Below are positions 19,136 through 27,578 of a stretch of DNA of 64,000 nucleotides, in pieces. The position numbers and the translations under genes were made by a program. Source of the stretch: Oligoflexus sp. (lineage in GTDB: Bacteria > Bdellovibrionota_B > Oligoflexia > Oligoflexales > Oligoflexaceae); contig NZ_DASTAT010000145.1 of NCBI RefSeq assembly GCF_035712445.1, positions 94,517 to 158,516 on the forward strand, in the 5' to 3' direction. Numbering within the stretch: position 1 is the stretch's first letter; each line of letters begins with the position of its first letter. Below the pieces are notes generated by a model that was given only the letters and a program-made list of their open reading frames with translations, searched no databases and was not told the origin of the DNA.

Positions 19136-19882
19136 TCAAGCGCCCTGAACGTCTTCAACAGAACCGAGTTTGCCTTTCAGCTCATCGAGTTCGGCATGCA
19201 GCGCGTCAAGGGAAGCCTTCAGCATCTCACGCATCTTTTCTTTTTCAGCCTGAACCACCGTCTGGCAGGCATTCAATTCCTTTTCGATTTCCTTGCCCAT
19301 GCTTTCCGCATCCAAATCATCAGCAGGGCCGGCATCCGCGGAACGCCCAGCGCCTTCTTTCAGTGCAGCAGCTTCCGCTTCAGGTTTGCCGGCATCGTCG
19401 CTCCTGGAGCAGGCTTCTTTGATATTGGCGCGAGCGTCTTCCTGGGCGGTGCGAATGTCTTCCAATGTGCTCTGGATCGCAGCTTTGATCTTCTGGCCCA
19501 TGGCCTCCAGACCGGCTTTCTTTTCCTCGGCGCTGACTTCGCCGTCCTTGTCCTTATCCAGTGCGGCTTTCATTTCAGCGCGCAATTTTTCTTTCATTTC
19601 CTTCCACTCGGCTTTCAGAGCGGCTTTTTCTTCTTCGCTCAGTTTGCCGTCGCCATCCTTATCAGCTTTGGCCAGAAGCTCCTTACGAACTTCCGCCACG
19701 GGCATGACTTCAGCGCCATAGATTTCTTTTTGAAGGTCAGCCGACAGACCCAGGTAGGCACTCTCGATATCAGCAGGTGCTTCCTCGGCGGCTGTTGTGG
19801 ATGATGTCCGGTTACAGGCTGCGCCTAGCATAAGAGTGACAGCGAGAGCCGCATGAGTGAGATGGTTGAGTTGAACTTTCAT
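19136..19882 (-). CDS. EF-hand lipoprotein
   Basis: The protein is 248 residues from the ATG at 19882, preceded by GGAGGGA. The upstream open frame to 20011 is not conserved in style. The signal ends in a lipobox (VTLMLGAAC), so the protein should be lipid-anchored. Two EF-hand loops are clear: DKDGDGKLSEEE and DKDKDGEVSAEE, spaced by a helix rich in Lys/Glu. The rest is mostly long charged helices, including EIEKELNACQTVVQAEKEKM, and two further cysteines that could form a disulfide. Function is unknown; calcium-responsive envelope binding is a reasonable guess. It is the second exported EF-hand protein within 4 kb. Confidence 0.75.
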   Translation of the reverse strand: MKVQLNHLTHAALAVTLMLGAACNRTSSTTAAEEAPADIESAYLGLSADLQKEIYGAEVMPVAEVRKELLAKADKDGDGKLSEEEKAALKAEWKEMKEKLRAEMKAALDKDKDGEVSAEEKKAGLEAMGQKIKAAIQSTLEDIRTAQEDARANIKEACSRSDDAGKPEAEAAALKEGAGRSADAGPADDLDAESMGKEIEKELNACQTVVQAEKEKMREMLKASLDALHAELDELKGKLGSVEDVQGA

Positions 19883-20218
19883 TATTTGGTCCCTCCAGAA
19901 TTTTTTGCGTCGCGTAGAAAATTTATCGGTATTCAAATTCGCCAATAAAACTTTTCTGCAGATGGGTTTGAAAACCAAGGTTTGCGACTCGTCATTTCTT
20001 TCGTTGCCCACGGATCACACGGCACGAGCGGCAGAAATCTTGAGAGGCTTTCTGCCTGGCCTCTTTTTTGGCCAAATTCTGTGTATGAAAAAAGCCCAAT
20101 TAATTCCACTCAACTCACTGTAATCACTGTTTTTATAAGATTTATTTCAATTTTGATGCAGCTCTACCGATACGTTTTTTGTGTGTACGACATCACGAGC
20201 CAATTTAGAGGGGACTTT
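19883..20218. other. Intergenic region between two divergent lipoprotein genes
   Basis: The 336 bases are AT-rich toward both starts and must hold both promoters, though I cannot place them with confidence. A plus-strand intrinsic terminator at 20042-20069 is the only clear element. No ORF with a credible start is present. Confidence 0.6.
20042..20069 (+). terminator. Orphan plus-strand intrinsic terminator
   Basis: AGAGGC (20043-20048) pairs with GCCTCT (20059-20064) around a 10-base loop, followed by a T6 run. No plus-strand gene ends just upstream: the neighbour on the left is the start of a minus-strand gene. It may end a small RNA, or it may be a leader element for the lipoprotein gene at 20219. 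Confidence 0.55.
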
Positions 20219-20920
20219 ATGATCCGCACGAACAGCCAGACCTGGATGCATTTCTCGATCGCTTGCTTTGTAGCCTTTGCTCTGACGATGTCCGGCTGTG
20301 GAACGGATGATATGAACCTTCGCTCCCTCGGACTTGGCAAAAAGAGCAGCCGGGCAGGAGTTGATGCAGCAGCACTGGCTGGCAATGGCGCTCCGTCCGG
20401 CAAGCATTTCAGCTTGAATCTGATCGGCGTTCCCAAGAACAAGACAGCAACGATCACCAGCGGTAACCGCATTTTCCTTCCTCTGGAAGGTACGGCGAAG
20501 GTCAACCTGAGCCAGGGTGATTTCATGGTTCTTGACGCCAACGGCACCGATGGTGTGGCCGCTTTCCGATTGCCAGCGCCGGATGCGGATGGTGATGGCG
20601 TGACGTCATACTCGGTTTATGCTCGCGCTCTGGGCAAACCCAATGGCTCGATCAAAGCCAATACCTGTGCCACCGACGTGGTCTCGGGTGAGCTTGTCTG
20701 CAGCCTGGAAACCCTGGTGCAGATTCGTACCAAGGGCAAGAGCAGTTTCTCGAATGTGTCGCGCGAGCTGCTCTCGATTTCCGCTGACATCGATGGTGAT
20801 GGCACCGTGGAACGCGTTCCTTTGTTTGACTCGCGACTTCAGGACTATTTCTGGGGCTTCGACAACCAGGGTTTGAAACTCCTGCAGCTTCGCTTTGTGG
20901 AAGTTCCGACCGCTTTCTAA
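20219..20920 (+). CDS. Lipoprotein of unknown function
   Basis: The 233-residue protein has an AGAGGGG site before the ATG at 20219. The signal ends in the lipobox AFALTMSGC. The mature part has an Asp-rich stretch, LPAPDADGDGVTSYSVYAR, then a cysteine pair (ANTCATDVVSGELVCSLET) and SADIDGDGTVERVPLFD, which suggests calcium-binding turns. The end (LLQLRFVEVPTAF) is typical of a beta-sandwich edge. I do not recognise the family. It precedes the large repeat lipoprotein on the same strand by 243 bases, with a hairpin but no clear terminator between them, so co-expression is possible. Confidence 0.7.
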   Translation: MIRTNSQTWMHFSIACFVAFALTMSGCGTDDMNLRSLGLGKKSSRAGVDAAALAGNGAPSGKHFSLNLIGVPKNKTATITSGNRIFLPLEGTAKVNLSQGDFMVLDANGTDGVAAFRLPAPDADGDGVTSYSVYARALGKPNGSIKANTCATDVVSGELVCSLETLVQIRTKGKSSFSNVSRELLSISADIDGDGTVERVPLFDSRLQDYFWGFDNQGLKLLQLRFVEVPTAF

Positions 20921-21163
20921 GAAAAGATCAGGGATCCTAGGAACTTCGACTTGCGAAGTTGGGATCTCCACCCAAAACCCCTGTGTCTCTAATGAATTAA
21001 AAGTATTTGAGAAAACACCCTCATTTAAGATTCAAGGCAAAACTCTCGAAAAGGAATTGCGACATTTTGTTTGAAACTTTGAATCTTACGCCCTGGCTAC
21101 TTTGGGCCATTGCCCTTAGAGGAAAAGGACACCCGACTCGCAAGCCAGAGGGGGCCGTACACG
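20921..21163 (+). other. Gap between the two lipoprotein genes, with a hairpin
   Basis: AACTTCG / CGAAGTT (about 20941-20961) is the core of a longer imperfect hairpin just after the stop at 20920. It lacks a T-run. The remaining bases to 21163 are AT-rich and may hold a promoter, but no clear -35/-10 pair stands out. Confidence 0.4.
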
Positions 21164-24100
21164 ATGATGAAGCTATTTGCCATTCTCACTTTCTTGACGC
21201 TCAGCGCGTGTAGCGACGGCGTCACAGTCGACGTCGTGGATCGCGCCAACACGCAAACAACCGCCTACAAACCCGGTAGCAAGGTCGTTGTCGACAATAC
21301 CCGTGATTCCCAGCCAGGAGCCAAGGACTATCCCTTGGTCATGCTCGATCCTTCGGACGTGTGCCGCGGTATTGAGTATTATAATAAAGACGGCGTGCTG
21401 ACTGCAGGCGAGCGGGAATGCGAAGTGAGCAGCATGAATCTCCTGCCGCAAAACATCCGAGCGGGCGTCACCATCAGTGGCATCACTGGGGTTATGGTTC
21501 CTGCGGATACCAAATGTACTCGTGATGGTGAAACCGATTGCGTGACCACAGCGGATCTTCCGGCTGTCTCTACGCAAAATCTTGCGGCCAAAGTGATGGC
21601 GGGAGAGACGGTAGCCGGTGTGCAGGGTACTGCCACCGCACAGGCGGTTCCAAATTGTACGGTGGACGGCAGCACAGCCTGCATCGCCACCGCGTCCTTT
21701 CCTGCGGCGGATGCCAGTGGACTTGCCAATAAGGTGGCAGCTGGCGTTGTCGTTGCGGGCATTACCGGTACCGCACCTGTTGAAGCCCATGCACTTTGTG
21801 CTGCCGACGGCGCGACGGCGTGCGTGGTGAGTGCCCCTTATCGCGCGGCGCTGACGACGGCATTGGGTGATAAAGTGATCGCTGGCCAGAGCGTGGCAGG
21901 CGTTTCCGGGAATGTGACTCTTCCCGCAGCGGGACTTGTTTTTGCGGGTAGTAACTATGGAATCAACGGAACAAGCGTGACTGGAACCTTGACGCTTCCT
22001 TCCGCTGCGAATGTCCGCAGCAGCAATGGGACCTTCGGTGTGAATGGTTCAAGCGTCACACCAACTCTGGCCAACTGCTCCACCGATGGAGGCGTGGGCT
22101 GTGTAGCCGTGGGTCCTAACTTTGCTGCAGCTTTAACAACGGGGCTCGCCACGAAAGTCGTTACTGGGCAAACGGTGGCGGGAATTTCCGGTTCCGCAGC
22201 GGCCGAGTCTCATAGCAATTGTAGTGCGGATGGAGCCACGGGTTGTATTGCAACGACGACTTACACGGCGGCCTTGACCACGGGTCTTGCCGTTAAAATC
22301 GTAGCAGGTAACACCGTCGCTGGCGTTGCAGGAACCACGGCGGCGGAATCGCATTTGAATTGTGCTGCTGATGGTACCACTGGCTGTGTGGCGACGGCGG
22401 CGTTTACTGCGGCGGATACTTCGGGTCTTGCGGCGAAGATTGTGTCGGGAAATACTGTTGCAGGCGTTCCTGGTTCTGCGACTGCGGAATCACACAGCTC
22501 TTGTACAACGGATGGTGGCACCGGATGCGTGGCGACGCCCGCTTATGCAGCCGCAGCCACGTCTGCACTTGCACCTAAAATTGTCTCAGGCAACACAGTT
22601 GCAGGCATATCCGGTACTGCGACTGCAGAATCACATAGCGCCTGCGCGACCGATGGCGCCATAGGCTGCGTGGCAACAGCTTCCTATGCAGCGGCGGCAA
22701 CCTCGGGTCTTGCACCAAGGGTTGTATCTGGAAATACAGTAGCCGGCATTCCCGGATCCGCTACCGCAGAATCTCATAGCGCCTGTACCACAGACGGAGC
22801 AACTGCTTGCGTCGCAACCAGCACCTATGCTGCAGCTTTAACGACAGGCCTTGCTCCTAAGATTGTGACGGGTAATACCGTCGCTGGCATAGCCGGTTCC
22901 GCGATTGAAGAATCACATAGCGCTTGTACAACGGATGGTGGCACCGGATGCGTGGCGACGACCACTTATGCAGCCGCAGCCACGTCTGCACTTGCACCCA
23001 AAATTGTTTCAGGCAACACAGTTGCAGGCATATCCGGTACTGCGACTGCAGAATCACATAGCGCCTGCGCGACCGACGGCGCCATAGGTTGCGTGGCAAC
23101 CACCACATACAAAGCCGCCTTGACCACTGGGCTTGCTCCCAAGATCGTCACTGGCAATACGGTCGCTGGCGTCGCAGGAACAACAAGCGCCGAGTCTCAT
23201 AACAACTGTTTAACGGACGGCGCCATAGGTTGTGTTGCGACCGCTTCGTACACCGCTGCATCTACATCAGGTTTGGCGGCAAAAATCGTAGCCGGCAACA
23301 CAGTCGCTGGCATCGCTGGCACCACGGATGCAGAGTCACACAGCAGCTGTGCTGCAGATGGTTCGACAGGCTGCGTAGCGACTGCGACTTATACAGCAGC
23401 CTTAACCACAAGCCTTGCCGCAAAGGTTGTCACGGGTCAAACCGTGGCAGGCATCGCCGGTTCTGCGATCGCCGAATCTCACAGCAACTGCGGAGCCGAC
23501 GGCGCAACAGGTTGCGTCGCCACAGCGTCTTACACAGCCGCTGCAACCTCGGGCCTTGCGAGCAAAGTCCTATCCGGTCAAACCGTAGCCGGCACTGCCG
23601 GTAATATCACACTTCCCTCTGCAAGCCTTGTTTATACAGGCACAAGCTACGGCATCGGCGGCAACGGCAGCACAGGAACACTCACCATACCAGCCGCCGC
23701 TCAGGTTCGTACCTCTGCCGGTGCCTATGGTATCGGTGGCAATGCCATCACACCCTCTCTTGCCGATTGTGCCGCCGATGGTGCTGCAGGCTGTGTGGCT
23801 GTTGGTCCTTTGATGGCCGCGGCTGTGACCACAGGCCTTGCTACAAAAGTCGTCACAGGTCAAACCGTGGCGGGTATCGCAGGTTCGGCCATCGCGGAAG
23901 CCCATAGCGACTGTTCCGCCGACGGCGCGACCGGCTGTGTCGCGACCTCGTCCTATACAGCCGCTGCAACGAGTGGCCTCGCACCGAAAATTGTCAGCGG
24001 CAATACCGTGGCTGGTATCCTCGGTTCTGCAACAGCAGAATCGCATACGAACTGCGCCGCGGATGGAGCCACCGGCTGTGTGGCTACGAACACTTACACA

Positions 24101-25750
24101 GCAGCTCTGACGACAGGCCTCGCTGCAAAAATCGTCACCGGAAATACAGTCGCTGGCGTGGCCGGTTCAACCGCTTCGGAATCGCACAGCGATTGTTCCG
24201 CCGATGGCGCAACAGGCTGCGTAGCCACCAGCTCCTTCACTGCAGCCGCCACCAGCGGCCTCGCCCCTAAAATTGTCAGCGGCAATACGGTGGCCGGTAT
24301 CCCCGGTTCCGCCACTGCAGAATCTCACAGCAACTGTGCAGCCGATGGTGCCACGGGTTGTATCGCGACCGTTTCGTATCGCGCCGCGAATGTCACCGGC
24401 CTCGCCAGCAAAGTTTTAACAGGCCAAACTGTAGCGGGAGCTGCAGGTAACGTGACCCTTCCCACAGTCGGCAACGTCCTGAGCGGCACAACGTTCGGCG
24501 TAAGCGGCACAGGCAGCACAGGGACCTTGACTCTCCCCACGGCAGCCAACGTTCGCGTCAGCAACGGAACCTTCGGTATCAGCGGCACAGGCAGCACACC
24601 GTCTCTGGCTGATTGTTCGGCGAATAACGTCAGCGGCTGCGTGACCACCGCAACCTATAAATCAGCGGACTTCACCAACATCACAGCAGCCAATATTAAA
24701 GCCGGCGTGGTCGCAGGCGGTGTCACCGGAGACTATCCTTCGAGCACCTACCCTCTGTCGGGTAATACAGCGACCGCGGACCTCACAGCCGCAACCTTTG
24801 ACGCCAAAGTCAAATCATCGGCGGCGTTTGAATGGTTCGATTCCACAGGCTCCCTGCAAACAGGTGCAGGCGACACGGACATTGCGGCCGGAAACATCAT
24901 CGATACAGTCACCATCTTCGGCACCACAGGCACGATTGCCAGCTGCGGCGCCGATGGCCTGACAGGATGTGTGACGACCAGCCGCTATAAATCGGTGGAT
25001 ACAGCCAGTCTCACGGCCTGGGACCTTCGTTACGGAAAGTCTGCGGGTGGCCTGACTGGTCAGATCCGAACGACCTGTCAGAACCGGATTACAAACAGCA
25101 TCTATAACTTTGATGGTACCGTCACAGCATCTGGTTCCACAGCTGGTACCAGCAATGACTGGTGGGATACTGTTGATAACTGGAACAATAACTCCACGTC
25201 TCTGCCCCAGGGTAACATCAGCGGCTTCGGCGCGGAAAGTGTCTGCGACGCGGCCACGGTCTGGTCGGACGTTACAGCCGACGGAACCTGTAACGCGCCC
25301 GGCGATGACTGCGTCTTCTACGATCGCATTACCCAGCTTTACTGGTCGGAAACAAACCCAACAACGGGTGCCGCTCCCACGGCGACAGCTTCGACCTGGC
25401 CGAATGCTGTGGCGAAATGCAACAACCTGACCTTCGGTGGTTTCACAGACTGGCGCTTGCCCACCGAGCATGACCTTCAAACATCCGCTATGCATGGTAT
25501 TCGGGACCTTTGGTATAAGGGCGGGACAGCTGGCACCGCATCCAATAACGACGACTTCGCGCCGGATGTCGACTACACGATGTTCTGGGCTTCGACCTCG
25601 GCCTCGGCGGATACAACCAACGCCTGGTCTGTATTCCTAACCGATGGTACAAGCTCAACCTATGGTGCGAAGTCAGGCTCAACGACCAAACTGGGTACAG
25701 CGAACTTTGATCCGAGTTATCCCAACTCCGTGATCTGCGTACGTCCCTGA
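21164..25750 (+). CDS. Giant repeat lipoprotein with DUF1566 (Lcl C-terminal) domain
   Basis: The protein is 1528 residues from the ATG at 21164 (MMKLFAILTFLTLSAC, lipobox at LSAC), with GAGGGGG about 10 bases upstream. After an N-terminal segment containing two cysteines (DVCRGIEYYN and GERECEVSS), 21 repeats run from about residue 118 to 1305. A standard unit is 47 residues of the form C-x3-DG-x2-GCVAT, a variable aromatic position, GLA-KIV-GNTVAG and AESH. Units 3, 14 and 19 are longer, carrying a Gly/Ser/Thr-rich insert (GTLTLPSAANVR type). The C-terminal 180 residues form a DUF1566-like domain (DDCVFYDRITQLYWSE, FTDWRLPTEHDL, FWASTS, VICVRP). It is probably a surface filament or adhesin; the function is unproven. 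Confidence 0.8.
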   Translation: MMKLFAILTFLTLSACSDGVTVDVVDRANTQTTAYKPGSKVVVDNTRDSQPGAKDYPLVMLDPSDVCRGIEYYNKDGVLTAGERECEVSSMNLLPQNIRAGVTISGITGVMVPADTKCTRDGETDCVTTADLPAVSTQNLAAKVMAGETVAGVQGTATAQAVPNCTVDGSTACIATASFPAADASGLANKVAAGVVVAGITGTAPVEAHALCAADGATACVVSAPYRAALTTALGDKVIAGQSVAGVSGNVTLPAAGLVFAGSNYGINGTSVTGTLTLPSAANVRSSNGTFGVNGSSVTPTLANCSTDGGVGCVAVGPNFAAALTTGLATKVVTGQTVAGISGSAAAESHSNCSADGATGCIATTTYTAALTTGLAVKIVAGNTVAGVAGTTAAESHLNCAADGTTGCVATAAFTAADTSGLAAKIVSGNTVAGVPGSATAESHSSCTTDGGTGCVATPAYAAAATSALAPKIVSGNTVAGISGTATAESHSACATDGAIGCVATASYAAAATSGLAPRVVSGNTVAGIPGSATAESHSACTTDGATACVATSTYAAALTTGLAPKIVTGNTVAGIAGSAIEESHSACTTDGGTGCVATTTYAAAATSALAPKIVSGNTVAGISGTATAESHSACATDGAIGCVATTTYKAALTTGLAPKIVTGNTVAGVAGTTSAESHNNCLTDGAIGCVATASYTAASTSGLAAKIVAGNTVAGIAGTTDAESHSSCAADGSTGCVATATYTAALTTSLAAKVVTGQTVAGIAGSAIAESHSNCGADGATGCVATASYTAAATSGLASKVLSGQTVAGTAGNITLPSASLVYTGTSYGIGGNGSTGTLTIPAAAQVRTSAGAYGIGGNAITPSLADCAADGAAGCVAVGPLMAAAVTTGLATKVVTGQTVAGIAGSAIAEAHSDCSADGATGCVATSSYTAAATSGLAPKIVSGNTVAGILGSATAESHTNCAADGATGCVATNTYTAALTTGLAAKIVTGNTVAGVAGSTASESHSDCSADGATGCVATSSFTAAATSGLAPKIVSGNTVAGIPGSATAESHSNCAADGATGCIATVSYRAANVTGLASKVLTGQTVAGAAGNVTLPTVGNVLSGTTFGVSGTGSTGTLTLPTAANVRVSNGTFGISGTGSTPSLADCSANNVSGCVTTATYKSADFTNITAANIKAGVVAGGVTGDYPSSTYPLSGNTATADLTAATFDAKVKSSAAFEWFDSTGSLQTGAGDTDIAAGNIIDTVTIFGTTGTIASCGADGLTGCVTTSRYKSVDTASLTAWDLRYGKSAGGLTGQIRTTCQNRITNSIYNFDGTVTASGSTAGTSNDWWDTVDNWNNNSTSLPQGNISGFGAESVCDAATVWSDVTADGTCNAPGDDCVFYDRITQLYWSETNPTTGAAPTATASTWPNAVAKCNNLTFGGFTDWRLPTEHDLQTSAMHGIRDLWYKGGTAGTASNNDDFAPDVDYTMFWASTSASADTTNAWSVFLTDGTSSTYGAKSGSTTKLGTANFDPSYPNSVICVRP
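21515..25075 (+). repeat. Tandem 141-bp coding repeats in the giant lipoprotein
   Basis: About 21 degenerate copies with a 141-base period encode the 47-residue units; three copies are nearly twice as long. Most copies differ widely in DNA but keep the Cys pair and the GNTVAG motif in protein. Copies at 22501-22677 and 22924-23100 are nearly identical (6 differences in 177 bases), exactly 423 bases or three units apart. Confidence 0.85.
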
Positions 25751-27475
25751 TCAGTCTTTATTGTAAATGATGGTAACGGGAAGGCTCATAAAATAAGGAT
25801 CGAAGTTTCGGATGAACGCACGGGCCGCCGAGTGCGTTTTGAAGAGGTTTCGGTCCATTTTCAAAAGACTCATGCGCCGCACATAATAAAGATCCCCGGA
25901 CCGACTCCCTTCCTTGTTCAGATCGAAGGATCCTTTGCCGCCCAGGAAGGCCTGCGGTGATCCTCGATAAACAAGATCGGGACGCAGGCGCTTGATCAGA
26001 CTCTTGATGAATTTTTCATCCGTGCTATCGGTCGATGCCACGATGCTTTTGCCGCGAACGAATTGCACCGCTGAAAGACTCGAAACCGCCTGCAGCGGCA
26101 GCACAGCGAAGGCTTTCGCTCCTCGCAGATAACCTTCAAGTTCGGGCAGCATCATAGGTTCCCAAAGATGCAGCATCGCATCCGGCTGGGTAAGAAGCGG
26201 GGAACGGATCCATTGATCGGTCGGTTCCACAAAACGCCAGCCATCGATCTGCAGCGTCAAAGCCTGAGGTGTTTTCAGGCTCCGCAATGTGACCTGAGTC
26301 TTCAGATTCGTCACGCGCACTTCGCTCTCGTCGTCGTCCTTCCGCATCAGGCCGCTCTCGACAATCAGCTGCAGGCCCTCAAGATTTTTTTGGGGAAGAA
26401 GGCTCTGCAGTTCGCGCAAATAAAAGAACATCCCCAAAGCGCCGGGTTCGCGTTTGACAATGATGGGCTTGCCCGCACCGCGAAGGCTGATCCTGAGTAT
26501 GCTCTGCCAGCGATTCGAATTGAATACGGGCTTGGGGCCGGTCAGGGGCAGCACCAAGGGAATCTCATAGGATTCTTCGATGGCATCCACACTCCAGAAT
26601 GTGACCTGGGAATCCTTCAGCTTCGGCAGAACCAGCTCTTCGGGTGTCTCCTCGACCAGAGGCAAGGTTTCCGGTGCCGGCGTCTCATCCATCAGCTCCA
26701 GCTCTGCATCCGTTGTTGGTGCCGGCGTAGGCTCCGGGACTTTCACGGCTTCGACCTTCTTCACCACCGGAGGTGGTGGTGGCGGCGGAGGTGGAAGCTG
26801 GGGTTTGACTTCCATGATTGGAGCTGCCTGCGTTTCCGGAATCGACTCGTCGAGCTGTTCATCCAGATTCGGCGCGGCACTGTCATCGAGCTGCGCGAGG
26901 CTCACAGCACCCTTGGAATTTTGCACGCGGATCGTTTCCGGTTTCGAAGCTTCGGCACCGGCATTGGCCTGCAGGCGGAACTGCCCCTCAAGGCGCGAGA
27001 GATCCACGCTGTAGCGTTTGGTTTGAATCGTGATGGGCTTGGCCGCTGCCACCGTGGGCGCGGCTTTGGGACGTTTGCCTTTTTTGTCGGATGCCGAGAC
27101 TTCTTCCGCGATGATACCGTCCGCCTGAACTTCGAGTCCCCCTTTGATCAGCGAGATGGTCATGCCCGGAATAATGGTCTGCGCCTGCAGTTTGATCTGC
27201 GTATCTTCAGGCAGGACGATGGTCGCCCCATTTTCCAATAAAAGTTCGGCGCGGCTCTGGGCGCCGGTGGCGATCGCATCCAGCGCCAGCAAATGGCTTC
27301 CCACCCGGGCCGAGGACCAGCTGAAGCTGCCTGCCGGTCGAATGGAAACATTGCCCTGGATGCTGGCGATATTGGCCAAAGCCCCTTCTTTTCGCTCCAG
27401 CTGATCAGGCCAGGCGATCCAGGCAATCGAAAGGCCAATGGCGAGTAACCAGAGCAGCAGCATGCGACGCGGCAT
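25751..27475 (-). CDS. FecR-domain membrane-anchored protein with Pro-rich linker
   Basis: The 574-residue protein starts at 27475 after a strong GGGAGGGGAGG site. An N-terminal membrane segment (MLLLWLLAIGLSIAWIAWP) anchors it. Residues about 35-125 form a FecR-like domain (IASIQGNVSIRPAGSFSWSSARVGSHL, LENGATIVLPEDTQIKLQAQT). Then comes a Pro-rich stretch (PPPPPPPPVVKK) and an acidic Pro/Glu segment. The C-terminal half, residues about 290-574, is a mixed alpha/beta region of unknown family. No sigma factor is adjacent, so classical sigma/anti-sigma use is unlikely; peptidoglycan or envelope sensing is possible. Its stop directly abuts the end of the repeat lipoprotein gene, with no gap. It is divergent from the RsbU-like operon. 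Confidence 0.75.
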   Translation of the reverse strand: MPRRMLLLWLLAIGLSIAWIAWPDQLERKEGALANIASIQGNVSIRPAGSFSWSSARVGSHLLALDAIATGAQSRAELLLENGATIVLPEDTQIKLQAQTIIPGMTISLIKGGLEVQADGIIAEEVSASDKKGKRPKAAPTVAAAKPITIQTKRYSVDLSRLEGQFRLQANAGAEASKPETIRVQNSKGAVSLAQLDDSAAPNLDEQLDESIPETQAAPIMEVKPQLPPPPPPPPPVVKKVEAVKVPEPTPAPTTDAELELMDETPAPETLPLVEETPEELVLPKLKDSQVTFWSVDAIEESYEIPLVLPLTGPKPVFNSNRWQSILRISLRGAGKPIIVKREPGALGMFFYLRELQSLLPQKNLEGLQLIVESGLMRKDDDESEVRVTNLKTQVTLRSLKTPQALTLQIDGWRFVEPTDQWIRSPLLTQPDAMLHLWEPMMLPELEGYLRGAKAFAVLPLQAVSSLSAVQFVRGKSIVASTDSTDEKFIKSLIKRLRPDLVYRGSPQAFLGGKGSFDLNKEGSRSGDLYYVRRMSLLKMDRNLFKTHSAARAFIRNFDPYFMSLPVTIIYNKD

Positions 27476-27578
27476 GTGTAAGCCTCCCCTCCCTGTATCG
27501 GTAAGAATTGCTCCCCCTATAGGGACTCAGGATTTTCTTTCCAGTTCCGATGAAGTTGAAAGGAACATCAGGATTATT

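Noticed and set aside
21515-25075. Repeat array considered as CRISPR or as non-coding satellite
   Set aside because: The 141-base period keeps one reading frame, units are degenerate in DNA but conserved in protein, and there are no unique spacers.
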